DNA of 64,000 nucleotides. It comes from Uranotaenia lowii. Taxonomy: Eukaryota > Arthropoda > Insecta > Diptera > Culicidae. Both the position numbers and the translations under genes were made by a program. The DNA lies in the NCBI RefSeq assembly GCF_029784155.1, contig NC_073691.1:66780839-66844838 (forward strand). The letters run 5' to 3'. Under the pieces are notes generated by a model, which did not search any database, was not told the origin of the DNA, and saw only the letters and a list, made by a program, of their open reading frames with translations. Shown here in pieces: positions 12,277 through 22,365 of the stretch. Position 1 is the first letter of the stretch, and every line of letters starts with the position of its first letter.

Positions 12277-13348
12277 GGGTAAAACTGTACAAAACGCACC
12301 AGCTAAGCATAATTGCTATTTATAGCGATACCAATCATTTAAGAACCAAATTGAAAGTTGACGACGATTCAAGGATGAAATTTACGTATTATGGAAAAGA
12401 AAAAATATGATAAAAACTCGATTTTGACTATATTTTTGTAAAAAAACTAAAACAGGCAGAAAACAAACCGCGGGGTAGAATGCCAAAACTAGTGGACAGA
12501 ACGCACCAAACAGGAAGGGTGGTAAGAAATAGAACAATGATTATACGGAATGTTATTATTGCAACACCAAATGTTTAATTGCATGTTCATCGTATTTTCG
12601 TAAACTACCATTCTTTGGCTAAAAATCATTTAGTATTGCTAAACTCATCGAAAATTTCGCTTTTCAAAATACACTTTTTAATATCCTTATATATAAAACG
12701 CCTTCAAGTAGGCAACGATATTAAATTTTTTTGACTGATATAGTGATATCGCGGCAAACATGGCGGCCGATATTTTTTTCGAATCGAATATTGGTGCACC
12801 GTTTTAACTCGAACAAGGACGAAATTTGTTATAATTATGCATTGTCATTGTAATTTGGGAGTCAGTAATTAAAAACAATGGCATTTTGTTTTGATATTCG
12901 GATTTTCTCAAAAGTTAACAGCATTCAAAATTTGAGCGTAAAACACGTGGTCTTGTGGGCATTCTGCCCCAATTTTCATATGATTGATTTTCGATGAAAT
13001 TTGTAGGAAGTTAATAAAATACAACAAAATATTTATAGTCTTCCGAAAGTGCACATGAGTGGTAAAACGATAAGCTGTAGTTTGGTCAGATTGCGCAGGC
13101 TGTTTTACCATAAAACCTTATATGTTACTTATGAAAAATAACAAGTTTCACGCTGATTCCATTAATTTCTCTGTTTCTAAGAACTAAAGTAGATTTTGTG
13201 AACTTTTCATCTATTGAATGATGAAAAAGCTTGTTTGCTACAATAAAAATAAAGAAAAACATCATTCGAAGCCGTAGGTTAGTGTATATTTGAGAAAGAA
13301 TGACATGGGCCATCTTACCCCGCTGGTGCGTATTGTACAGTTTTCCCC
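12277..13348. mobile_element. TA-flanked MITE, word family GTACAAAACGCACC
   Basis: The ends are inverted repeats matching at 25 of 27 positions (left GGGTAAAACTGTACAAAACG; right, read inward, GGGGAAAACTGTACAATACG). TA flanks both sides (12275-12276 and 13349-13350). Length is 1072 bp. The end word recurs inside, for example GACAGAACGCACC near 12497. No transposase frame is present. It is nested in the 9405-13562 insertion. Confidence 0.85.
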
Positions 13349-13562
13349 TAACTCTTACTCATTTTCGTTCTCCTCGATCGTTTCCGCATCCTCTTTTGGA
13401 TCTTATTGATCGACCCGCTCTGAGGACGGGTCTCTAGCCGGGCAAACAACCGACGGGTAACCCTCGAAAGAGGTAGCGCAAAAGTTACCCGTTTCATTCG
13501 AAACGGAAGCGTATCAAAGGACAGTTCCTTTCCTCTCCAGGCGTAACTTCAAAAACGCGACA

Positions 13563-13683
13563 ACTGCTGGAGTGAGACAAGGATGTATCTTACCACAACT
13601 ACTTTTCTAATCGTAATGGATAAGATTATGACTGGATCGATCGATTGTGCACCGAACCGAGGATTTCTTCAACAATAGAGCAA
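13563..13683 (+). pseudogene. RTE/CFDP2-like LINE relic, copy A, part 2
   Basis: The frame resumes after the 4.16-kb insertion with TAGVRQGCIL (RT motif B region) and runs to the APNRG region near 13660. There it is broken again by a 0.36-kb insertion. A frameshift lies near 13600. Confidence 0.75.
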
Positions 13684-14042
13684 GGTTGCCAAAATCACAG
13701 AAAAATCTATAATTTCACATAATTTAGAGCCAATTTTCGTCACAGAATACAGAATTTTAGAAATTTCCACAGATTTCACAGAATTCAAAAGTTTTGGACG
13801 GTTTTTGAAAAATTCAATTGTTTATGTCAATATAAATTTTAGAATAATTATCTTTGAATTGCAAACATATCATGGTAATGTTAATTGAGTTTACATAAAT
13901 AAATTAAAAAAAGACGCCATCTCACGAGACTTTTAAATGAAATTCATTGAAAAAGCATCACAGAAATCCATAAAAGATTTTTTGGGTAAAATCAAAGAAA
14001 GTCAGAATTTTTTTTGTCAAAACAAAGATATTTTTTCGGCAT
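13684..14042. mobile_element. 0.36-kb CACAGAATT-rich insertion in LINE copy A
   Basis: The LINE text before the block (TTCAACAATAGAGCAA) is repeated after it in diverged form (CCTTGCAATGGAGCAA), as for a target duplication. The ends look inverted: GGTTGCCAAAATC on the left and GGATGCCGAAAAA read inward from the right. The interior is AT-rich with iterated CACAGAA words and has no coding capacity. Confidence 0.55.
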
Positions 14043-14600
14043 CCTTGCAATGGAGCAACTGAATGACCTTGACCTGGCAGACGATATTGTTTTGCTCGCC
14101 CAAACACAACAAGACATGCAGATCAAACTCGACGACCTAACCGAAAGCTCCAAGGCAGCAGGTCTCAAAGTCAATGTCGGAGAGACCAAGTCGATGGAGA
14201 TCAGAACAGGAAATCCCTCGAGTTTCATTGTAAACCGCTGCTGCGGAATATCATCCGCGCAACTGGATCTCAAATGAGGAACTTCATCGCCGGTGTCATC
14301 AAAGGGCGGTAGAAATCGAGATTCGGGAACGTAGCTAAGAGGAAATGGATTGGACACACGCTGCGAAAAAATGCGAACGAGATCTGCAGAGAGGCGCTAA
14401 AATGGAATCCAGAAAGACATCGAAGAAAAGGCAGACCCAGAAACTCGTGGCGGCAAAGACTAGCTGCCGAATTACGAACTATCGACAAGAGTCTTAACTG
14501 GGACCAAGTAAGGACGCTGACTCCGGATCGTCAACAGTGGAGGTCTTTTACCACGGCCCTATGCGCCGGAGAATCGACGCGGGACCATTAAGTAAGCAAG
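14043..14600 (+). pseudogene. RTE/CFDP2-like LINE relic, copy A, part 3
   Basis: RT motif C appears as LDLADDIVLLAQ near 14068-14105, followed by KAAGLKVNVGETKSMEI near 14152-14205. A deletion then joins to the C-terminal region (NRCCGI...LDLK, GHTLRK-like, DWDQVK-like) in shifted frames. The 3' end reads GACCATTAAGTAAGCAAGTAAG, the short (TAAG)n-type tail also seen in copies B and C. It is inactive. Confidence 0.75.
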
Positions 14601-15546
14601 TAAGAAAGCACTTTTGTGCATATTTATTACTGTTTGAAACTCTATTGCATACTCAAGGGCGCTTATCGCGCTCACTGTTTATTATGACTTAAAGATGTCT
14701 TCAACCCTCTATAAACGATTTTTTTTTCGCTGAATAACTCAAAGAACTTGTATTTGTTATTACAAACAACTTTTGTTCTACGAAAAGTCATATTGATGGA
14801 ACATATTTGATTTATCTATCAAAATGTTTTTAGGTAAGTTTTTTATTTCATGTTTTTATCCATCTTCGTTAAAAAATATTTTTAAATAAATCCAGTACCT
14901 TTGTTACATTTAAGGCCACATACTCATAATTGTTTTCAAACGAAAAAAAAACCATATAAAAATATGTTTCCTTGAACATCGAAGATTATGATTTTTGGTA
15001 AAATGGAGAATTTTCTTGGTTTTATTGAGTTTAAGCTTCTTTTAGCTACAGCAAATGCTTCGTGAATGTCAAACAGCTGTAGCCATTACGAAATCTTAGA
15101 AAGAAATCTTTTTAATAATATAGTTAAATTAGTTTAAGTATTACTTGCGGTTTTGTGACAATTTTAGTAAACCCCGCCTAAAGGCGGAATTGGGCACTTG
15201 GGGATTAACAGGATATTTAAGAATTTTATTGTAAGTTCTATTTCTTGTACAACTCTTCTATAATTTGTAGGACACAAACTTCATAAACTGGAAACTAATT
15301 CGTTTTTCTGTAAAAATATCTTTCAATTCACAAAATAAAAGAATACGACAAATTTTCTATCGAAAAACAAGTACTCTTCAAAGAGTATATACCCTAATCG
15401 AATAATTGTCGTTTTTTAACCGCGAAGGAAGGTCAAAAAGCATTTTTTCCATAATATTAACCAAAACGATGGAATCTTGTCGTCTCCTTTGTATCTTAGT
15501 GCAACAAAGGCCTAAACGGGTTAATATTTTCCAAAATACTGTAAAT
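14601..15546. other. Noncoding stretch
   Basis: AT-rich sequence without a recognised gene or bounded repeat. A small GC-rich inverted repeat, CCCGCCTAAAGGCGG, occurs at about 15175-15189. Confidence 0.45.
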
Positions 15547-15785
15547 GAAATGTGATACGTGAGACGTGAGATGTGATACGTGAGACGTGAGACGTTAGAC
15601 GTGAGACGTTAGACTTGAGAAGTGAGACGTGAGACGTGAGACGTGAGACGTGAGACGTGAGACGTGAGACGTGAAACGTGAGACGTGATACGAGAGAAGT
15701 GAGACGTGAGACGTGAGACGTGCGACGTAAGACGTGAGACATGAGACGTGAGACATGAAACGTGAGACATGAAACGTGAGACCTC
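15547..15785. repeat. Heptamer minisatellite (GACGTGA)n
   Basis: A tandem array of about 34 diverged copies of a 7-bp unit, GACGTGA, with variants such as GATGTGA, GACATGA and GACGTTA. The reverse complement (TCACGTC) is the unit of the array at 45.2 kb. Long frames read through it (SHVSRLT repeats on the minus strand) because 7 bp shifts frame each unit. They are not evidence of a protein. Confidence 0.9.
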
Positions 15786-15883
15786 AACCATATAATTTTG
15801 TTTTTACAAGAGTATTACTCTTTCAAATTTCGAAACAGCAGAAGACTATGTTGGAAAAAGTTGCGCCTAGATGTTAACCATTA

Positions 15884-16540
15884 ACGGGTAAAATGAGCTT
15901 ACAGCCGTTTGACGAAATGGCAGTCAATACAAAATGCAATAAATGCATTTTAAGGGCAATATGCATTTAATAAGTTTTGATGTTATATTTTGACCTTTAA
16001 TGCATTAGTACAGAAACTCAAATCAAAAGTTTAGGGTTTTTTTTATTCTTATTCAGTTGAACAGTTGAAAACAAATAAGCTTTTATTAAAGTTTTATAAT
16101 GTCCAGATAGTAAATTACGAGAGTATTTATGTTTGTAAAATGCCCCTATCCCAAAAATAAGTGAAATTCAATAATTTTATGATTTTAACATTTAAACTTT
16201 GAATCCAAGCTTGAATCAAAATCTCAAAAAAGAACCCAAACTTTGGTTTCATTCCAGAAAATTATAAAAGATTATAGATCCTTATATAACAACAGCTTTG
16301 TTGTATGAAAATTATCAGTTTGTAGCAATGAAATTATATGAAATTATTGCCACAGAAACTAAAATTGAACTAAAACATCAAAAGGCGCATTTAGACCACG
16401 CGGTTTGAGGTTCGATTTTTAAGATAACTTTGATAATAAAATCGGTTTCTCTAAAACTCAATCTATGCAGGTTTGTGAACCTCAATTTTCCCTTTTTGAT
16501 TGTTATAAACTTTTCGTCCTTCTATTCCAATCCGAGATAA
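15884..16540. mobile_element. Diverged relative of the 17501 MITE
   Basis: Segments match the element at 17501-18427 in the same order. ACAGCCGTTTGACGAAATGG (15902) resembles ACAGCCGATTGACGATATGG (17546). GGCGCATTTAGACCACGCGG with a following TTGATAATAAAAT-like run (16384) resembles GCGCATTTAGCCCGCCGG (18210). The left end is probably the GGGTAAAATGAGC near 15886. The right end is not clear. No coding capacity is seen. Confidence 0.5.
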
Positions 16541-17500
16541 CTCTACTCGTTTTTTTTTTTTTTTTGGTACAGACATGGTGATAAGAAAAATGCCAATAAT
16601 GTATGACTAAGAAATATGAATATGAGATTGATAAAAAGTTTGAGTTTTTAAAAACATCGATAGTCGAGTAATGGATAGTCGACTCGACGGTTAATTATTT
16701 TCTTATTATCAGTCAATCAAAAGCTAAAATAATCTCGAGTTTTCTTTTCGACTATCGTCAAATAAGAAACAGCTAGGTTCAAGTGATAGTAACATTCATT
16801 TTCATGGGAAAGTCTTACTTAATTCGAAAAATGCAAAGCAAAAATTTTTGCACTTATAAAAAAATTGAAAACAAATATTAAAAACTTTGTTGCCTCGTCA
16901 TGCCTCAATATGATTGTGGATTTTTTCCAAAGCCCTAGCTTTGACCTAGCTTTCGGACACTTTGTGTTACTGGAATAAAATCGAATCCGAAAGCAAACGC
17001 CAGTCATAAAAAAAACTATAGCGGTATGGATGCATTTTTTGTTAATTTTTATGCAACGCCCAGCTGGATGCAACACATGGATTCACACGACTGGATGCGC
17101 ACTAAATAAACCCCACCTTATAAACCAATAAACGGACACGGCCAGAGTAAACAAAAAATATGATTGACATTTATTGGAAGCTATCACACAAACTATTTTC
17201 GAGTGAGTCATGGAAGGCAGCCCCAATTCATCCACCCATAGGACGAAGAAAAAAAAAGGCTGACATAAAATCCGATCCGCTCATAAAAAGCGATGACCAA
17301 AGGTTTTGTTTTAGTCCATGCTTCGGACGAAACCATTCGTTTCCTTTTTTGCCCAATATTGTCCCCAAGCGATCACTTCCGGTTTCCTGCTTGCCGCCGC
17401 CTAACGCAAATGATTGACGTGCCGGGATGATGGCTGTGGGGGTTGTTGGTGTAAAAAAGGACTCGATTTTTTTTTGTCTGGTTCCGACCAATATCGTTTA
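16541..17500. other. Noncoding stretch
   Basis: No recognised gene. A long T run lies at 16550-16565 and the self-complementary ATCGATAGTCGAGTAATGG region lies near 16655-16690. Frames at 16819-17491 on either strand are short and unconvincing. Confidence 0.4.
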
Positions 17501-18427
17501 GGGGGAAGTGTTCCTAAATGCGCATGTTAGGTAATATGCGCATACAGCCGATTGACGATATGGCTAGAGATTCATCATATCTAATCAGTGCAGTTGGAGG
17601 GTAGTACGCTTTTAACACATGGCATGAAAAAATTAAATTGTTATATAAAGTCGAAAAAATTTAAAAATTCAAACAAGATTTTTGTCAGTTTTGATATAAT
17701 ATATTGAATTTTAATTATCGTGCGTACAGATTCTGTGAACAAAAATTTTAATGGATTTTCTTTCTTATTCATCTGGAAATCGGAAATTCAACAAATTGAA
17801 GCTTTTGGCAAAGTTGTAGATGATAAGATATTGGAATACGAGACAGGTTCTGAATGCCCATATCAAGGCAGGTTAAATGCCTATATCAAGAAAAATAGAT
17901 TATTCTTATAATTTTTTTACTTCCTATCATTTAAACATTAAATCTACGCTCAAATCACGATCTTACAGCGAAAAAAGAAGAACTTCATACTGATCCGATA
18001 AAAATACAATATGAACAAAATATTACCACGAAATATGGCCATATGGCATACTTAACTATGTTTCATGCAAAAGAACTACCTAGTGATGTAAAAAATTTCA
18101 CCAAAATTTCAGCCTTGACGTATGCTTAACATCCGTTTCTACCATTTGCAATTAAATAATTTCAAAATTTTGCGAGTGTAAATGAAATATAGCTTAAAAC
18201 ATAAATATGCGCATTTAGCCCGCCGGTTTCAGAAATCGGCTATTTTGACTACTTTTATTATAAAATTATTTTCACAAAAACTGTAAGAGATTTTAACAGA
18301 AAAATTGCTCTTACGTATAGAAAACAGATGTCCGCTCATGTGCATATAGTTTTCAGGCTCCTATCTGTCGGAATATGGGAGAAAATGAATGTTTTCCTTA
18401 ATATGCGCATATAACCCGCCTCTCCCC
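17501..18427. mobile_element. TA-flanked MITE, word family ATGCGCAT
   Basis: Flanked by TA at 17499-17500 and 18428-18429. Ends are GGGGGAAGTGTTCCTAAATG on the left and, read inward from the right, GGGGAGAGGCGGGTTATATG. The similarity is strongest at the G run and at ATGCGCAT. The word ATGCGCAT recurs at about 17518, 17536, 18208 and 18405. No transposase is seen. Length is 927 bp. Confidence 0.65.
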
Positions 18428-18429
18428 TA

Positions 18430-19592
18430 CAGAGTTGTTACGGTTCAGCACATTCGACACATTCGAGGAGACCCCCGGTGGATTTGATCCCGGAACCAAC
18501 CGTTTAGTTTGAGCGTTTTAGGACTCAATTAGATTTGGGCTGAAGATTATAATTGATTTTAATCGATGTCAATCAAATCAAGATGATCCTTCTCAGATGG
18601 ACGGCAAATATTCATGATAACTCGAATGAAATATTTGTAAAGTCAATAAAAAGACAGTGTCTTCATACAAAACAACTGTTCCTATTTACATTTGTAGAAT
18701 TCAATTAAACGGGGACGCCATCTTTAAAAAATAGTCCGTAATTGTTCTAGCTTTTTGTCTGATCCGGCAGGGAGACAACATTGGTTTCAATTAGATTATG
18801 AACTTTCCTATAATTCAGTTGTGTACCGTTTATTATGCTATCCATCACTTGAATTCCAACGTCAAGCTCGTGTCTGCATTCAAATATTTACTTTCGGAAC
18901 GATGGCTGTTAAGCTTGGAAAATATTTACAGCAACCATCAGTCGGTAGGAGGAATCTTTGGGTACCTATCATGCATTGGAGGAAGAACTAGCATGTAGTT
19001 GAGGCAACATTTCGCTCGACGCTTCCTTACAAACTTGCGAAAAATGTGTTATGTTTCAGCTGTAACGGCTTCCTACATAATTTTTGCTTCTCCCAGAATG
19101 CATAATATGACTTGGAAATTTATGGGATGCTTTCCTTCAAGCTGATTATTCATGTTCACTAACACTATTTTTTTTGTTTTCAATAAAAACTCTTCCACTT
19201 CAAAACAAAAACTATTTTGTTCGACGGAGAGTATTTTTTTGGTGTTTATCCAGTGTTTGCAATAACGCTACTATATTATGGAATTTTGTTATCTTGTTTT
19301 TAATGGCGTTAAAACATTATATGAAAGAAACATCAAAGATAGAAATCGAAAAGATAGTAAAAAATTGAACAGAGCTTTTGGGTGAGGTTTGTTTTGGACT
19401 ACATTTGTGGTTGTTGGCCGTGCCAGCTCGATCGTGATATCAACATTGATGAATATCCACCGCATTTTTACTCACACCGAGCCACGGACGGATCGAAATC
19501 GAACACATGACAATCGGTCGTTAAGAGGAGAGGTCCTATCATGGTTCAACGAAAAACGTTCCAAACCACATTCAAAGCAATAAAAAAAGTCG
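18430..19592. other. Noncoding stretch
   Basis: No feature I can support. Frames of up to 78 codons around 18755-18998 overlap in two frames and match nothing I know. Confidence 0.4.
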
Positions 19593-19594
19593 TA

Positions 19595-20896
19595 AAGGGT
19601 GATACGGTCAAAATTTGGTCAAGGGAAAACGCGTGTAAATCGATGAAGTCGTTTATTTAAAAAATCAAATTAAATTTCTTTTTCAAGTTTAATTAGTATA
19701 AAATTAAGGAGAAATATTCAGTTAGGCTTCCGCTTTTCCAAATCCGAATTGCCGGGCCTTACGCTTAACCCCTGCCATCAGATTTTGTACAGCCACCTTG
19801 TCCACCTTCTTCGCCGCAGAAAGCCAGTTTGCCTTGAACTGCTGCTCGTCCTTAGCAGTTTTTTGGTCTTCTTTAGGTTCCGCTTGACAATAGCCCAGTA
19901 TTTCTCAATTGGGCGGAGCTCCGGCGTGTTGGGAGGGTTCTTGTCCTTGGGAACCACCTGCACGTTGTTGGCAGCGTACCCTTCCATGGCCTGTTTACCG
20001 TATTGGCAAGATGCCAAATCCGGCAAAACAGTACGGAACAACCGTGTTTCTTCAGGAAAGGGAGCAGACGTTTATTTAAACACTCTTTCACGTAAATTTC
20101 TTGGTGGACAGTCCCGGAAGCTATGAAAATGCTGCTTTTCAAGCCACAGGTACAGATGGCTTGCCAAACCAGATATTTCTTCGCGAACTTTGACAGTGTC
20201 ATGTGCTTGAAAATATCTGCTACCTTTCCCCTTCCTCTAGCCGTATAAAACTCCTGTCCCGGAAGCTGCTTGCAGTCGGCTTTGACGTAGGTTTCGTCGT
20301 CCATTACCACGCAGTCAAACTTCGTCAGCATCGTCGTGTACAGCCTCCGGGATCGCGCTTTGGCCGTCGTATTTTGTTTATCATCGCGATTTGGAGTCAC
20401 TACCTTCTTGTAAGTCGATCATCCAGCTCGTTTTTTTGGCTCGATGCACGGTTGTAGACGATACACCCAGCTTATTTGCGGCATCTCGGAGAGAGAGGTT
20501 AGGGTTTCGCTTGAAATTACCGGCAACTCTCTTTGTAGTCTCAGCGGCTTCCGGTTTTCGATTTCCCCCCAATCCAGACTTCCTGGCTGTCGACAAACGT
20601 TTCCCAAACACTTTAATACATTTGTAACGGTTGATTTGGCAACTTTTAGCGATTTTGCCAGCTTTGCGTGCGAGTAGTTCGGATTTTCGCGATTCGCGAG
20701 CAAAATTTTGATACGCTGCTCTTCTTCCTTGGACGGCATTTTGACAACTGAAGAGTGAATTCCAAAATCAAAATAGGAGCAACATTCTACACACACACAC
20801 ACACCTTCAAAATGAGGGGTGTTCAAGTTTTTTGAATGGAAAAATGAAAGAAATACGTCAAGTTGATATTGATCAAACTTTGACCGTATCACCATT
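19595..20896 (-). mobile_element. DD37E Tc1/mariner transposon, copy 2
   Basis: Complete element in reverse orientation, with TIRs AAGGGTGATACGGTCAAAAT and TGACCGTATCACCATT and TA at 19593-19594 and 20897-20898. Length is 1302 bp. A short CA run (about 20792-20805) lies between TIR and transposase. This is the position of the long GT arrays in copies 3 and 4, so it probably shows the pre-expansion state. It is the best preserved of the four copies. Confidence 0.92.
19722..20739 (-). pseudogene. DD37E mariner transposase, best preserved copy
   Basis: The minus-strand frame starts at 20739 (MPSKEEEQRIKILLANREN) and ends with GKAEA-stop at 19722, about 340 codons. The N-terminal paired-like helix-turn-helix region (AKLAKSLKVAKSTVTNV, then LRDAANKLGVSSTTVHRAKK) is present. 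The catalytic domain keeps CVVMDDETYVKADC, PDLASCQYGKQAME and ELRPIEKYWAIVKRN. Between the second Asp and the Glu I count 37 residues, so DD37E. Only a few frameshifts are evident (near 20590, 20030 and the C-terminal region near 19860). It would bind the TIRs and cut and paste the element in the nucleus, but this copy cannot make a full protein. Confidence 0.88.
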
Positions 20897-21054
20897 TAAT
20901 AACAGTTTCGCCAAAAAAGTGCGCAAGTTGATAAAATGAATTTTAAAATATTTTCCAAAGTTATCTCGAAAACAAGAGCTGAATTAAAAGAACTAATTGC
21001 AAACTTGCAACCAACGCTCCCAAGTTGGTCTAAATTACACAGAAAAAAATCTGA

Positions 21055-21250
21055 GCTTTACATTTCATGTAAGATTTGCCTTCTATTGACATGAAGTTCC
21101 AAGAAGTTCCTCAAATAGCCTTTTTTGTGACAAGTCGATCGCATCCATTCAACATAAAAGTTACAAATAGGGTCTCAAATAGCCTTCTTTGAACTTAAAG
21201 TTCCAAGAAGTTTCTCAAGAAGTTTTGAGACATGTCCGATGAATATGAAA
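21055..21250. repeat. Internally repeated segment AAGTTCCAAGAAGTT
   Basis: The phrase AAGTTCCAAGAAGTTCCTCA (about 21093) and AAGTTCCAAGAAGTTTCTCA (about 21200) recurs, with CTCAAATAGCCTT twice between them. It may be a small MITE or a local duplication. No ends were defined. Confidence 0.4.
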
Positions 21251-21659
21251 TGTGAATAAACAAAACAAAAGAAGATATAATAAATAAACAATCTTTTTGA
21301 AGCTTGGAAACTGTTGGAACGTGTAATTTATATTGAAATTTCAACTCAGAACAACTTCTAAGCTAACTCGCTCCTAAGCTAACTCGCAATGGATTGTTTT
21401 TGAAAAGAGTTTTTTTTTCACTTTGAAAAATTTCGTCCTACTGTATTTACTTACCACAATGCTTAAAAGTTGAAAACATAGAATTCCATTTTTTAAACCG
21501 ATATTGATTTTTTTTAAATGATCACAAACACATACAGGATCTCAATAAAACTAGATCTTTCTTCGAAGAGATTCCTTTTTCTTAACTCTAAGCGTACATC
21601 TTTCGAGGATATTATGGCTAGCATCTTACAAATGCTAAAACCACCAACCAACAGAAAGT

Positions 21660-21765
21660 GAACTATGTATGCCGTGACCGGGATTCGATTTCGTGCCACT
21701 TGGCTTAGAAGACTTGAAGGCTATCCTCTACGCCACGGGCTGCAGCCAAAACGGATGTTTGATTT
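21660..21765 (-). repeat. tRNA-like SINE fragment
   Basis: Read on the minus strand, this gives GTGGCGTAGAGGATAGCC (A-box region) followed by GAAATCGAATCCCGGTCACG (B-box region), a tRNA-like layout. The acceptor stem does not pair convincingly, so a tRNA-derived SINE head is more likely than a gene. Confidence 0.5.
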
Positions 21766-21884
21766 ATATGCCGTTATGTAATGTTTCTGAGTAATAATTA
21801 GCATGCGTCTTCGATGCTCGCCGCTGGCTTCCCTTGCCGGTATTCTAGGAAAGCTTATTACCACTTCGAATTTTAGCTGCCGGT

Positions 21885-21970
21885 AATGCAACACCTAGGC
21901 GTCGTGGCAACGTGTTTGGCTATCATCTCGAAAGGTCGCGGTTCAAATCTGGAATCAGGACTTATTTTTT
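21885..21970 (+). repeat. tRNA-like SINE fragment
   Basis: Plus-strand text GTGGCAACGTGTTTGGCTAT (A-box-like) is followed by TCGCGGTTCAAATCTGGAAT (B-box). It is similar in kind to the minus-strand copy just upstream, and a tRNA-derived SINE remnant is the likely source. Confidence 0.45.
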
Positions 21971-22365
21971 CATTAGGTTGTTTGATTGCTTGAGTAAACA
22001 AACAAATGTGTAGCAAAACTGGCGTGCGTGCCGGCATGTATCGAACAGAGTCAAAAACAAAGCAATTTAGTCAGATGAATTGGGGTGATGGGAGGAATGA
22101 AGATGGATGCCGAGAAACCGGCAGCACCACATGGTCTGATGGTGACTGAAATAAGAGAGGAGAGGAGAGATTTTTTTTGCCTATTAACCGATTACTTGTG
22201 GGCTGAACAGAAGACCGTTTAGATCTATAAGGGAACTTCAGAGTTTCAATAAGAACTTATATTTTGGGCTTGTTAAGTATCACATTTTGTCAAGTGTATA
22301 AGTTATGAGTGAGAAAACGAATGAATCGACGTACTACAATGAGGTGAGAAAAAATTGGGCTAGTC

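Larger units (their letters stand above)
9405..13562. mobile_element. 4.16-kb insertion bounded by TG...CA with 4-bp duplication
   Basis: The LINE reading NPIPVT|AGVRQGC is split exactly here. The inserted DNA begins TGTAACACGG and ends ACGCGACA, and both sides carry ACTG (9401-9404 and 13563-13566). TG...CA ends with a short duplication suit an LTR element, but I find no clear second LTR, gag or pol. It could be a solo long LTR or a non-autonomous derivative. It contains a TATA-like TATAAAAG at about 11223, a tRNA-like segment at 10.4 kb and a 1.07-kb MITE at 12277. The frame on the minus strand at 9900-10175 (91 residues) is unrecognised. Confidence 0.5.

Noticed and set aside
15521..15791. 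Two long minus-strand frames with SHVSRLT repeats
   Set aside because: They are products of a 7-bp tandem repeat, open in several frames, with no sign of selection on a protein.
18755..18998. Overlapping 66-78-codon frames as a receptor-like exon
   Set aside because: Two different frames are open, there are no clear splice sites, and there is no recognisable motif.
21660..21970. Candidate tRNA genes
   Set aside because: A and B boxes are present but acceptor and anticodon stems do not pair well; these look like SINE heads. The same judgement applies at 10.4, 32.3, 44.2, 52.7 and 54.6 kb.
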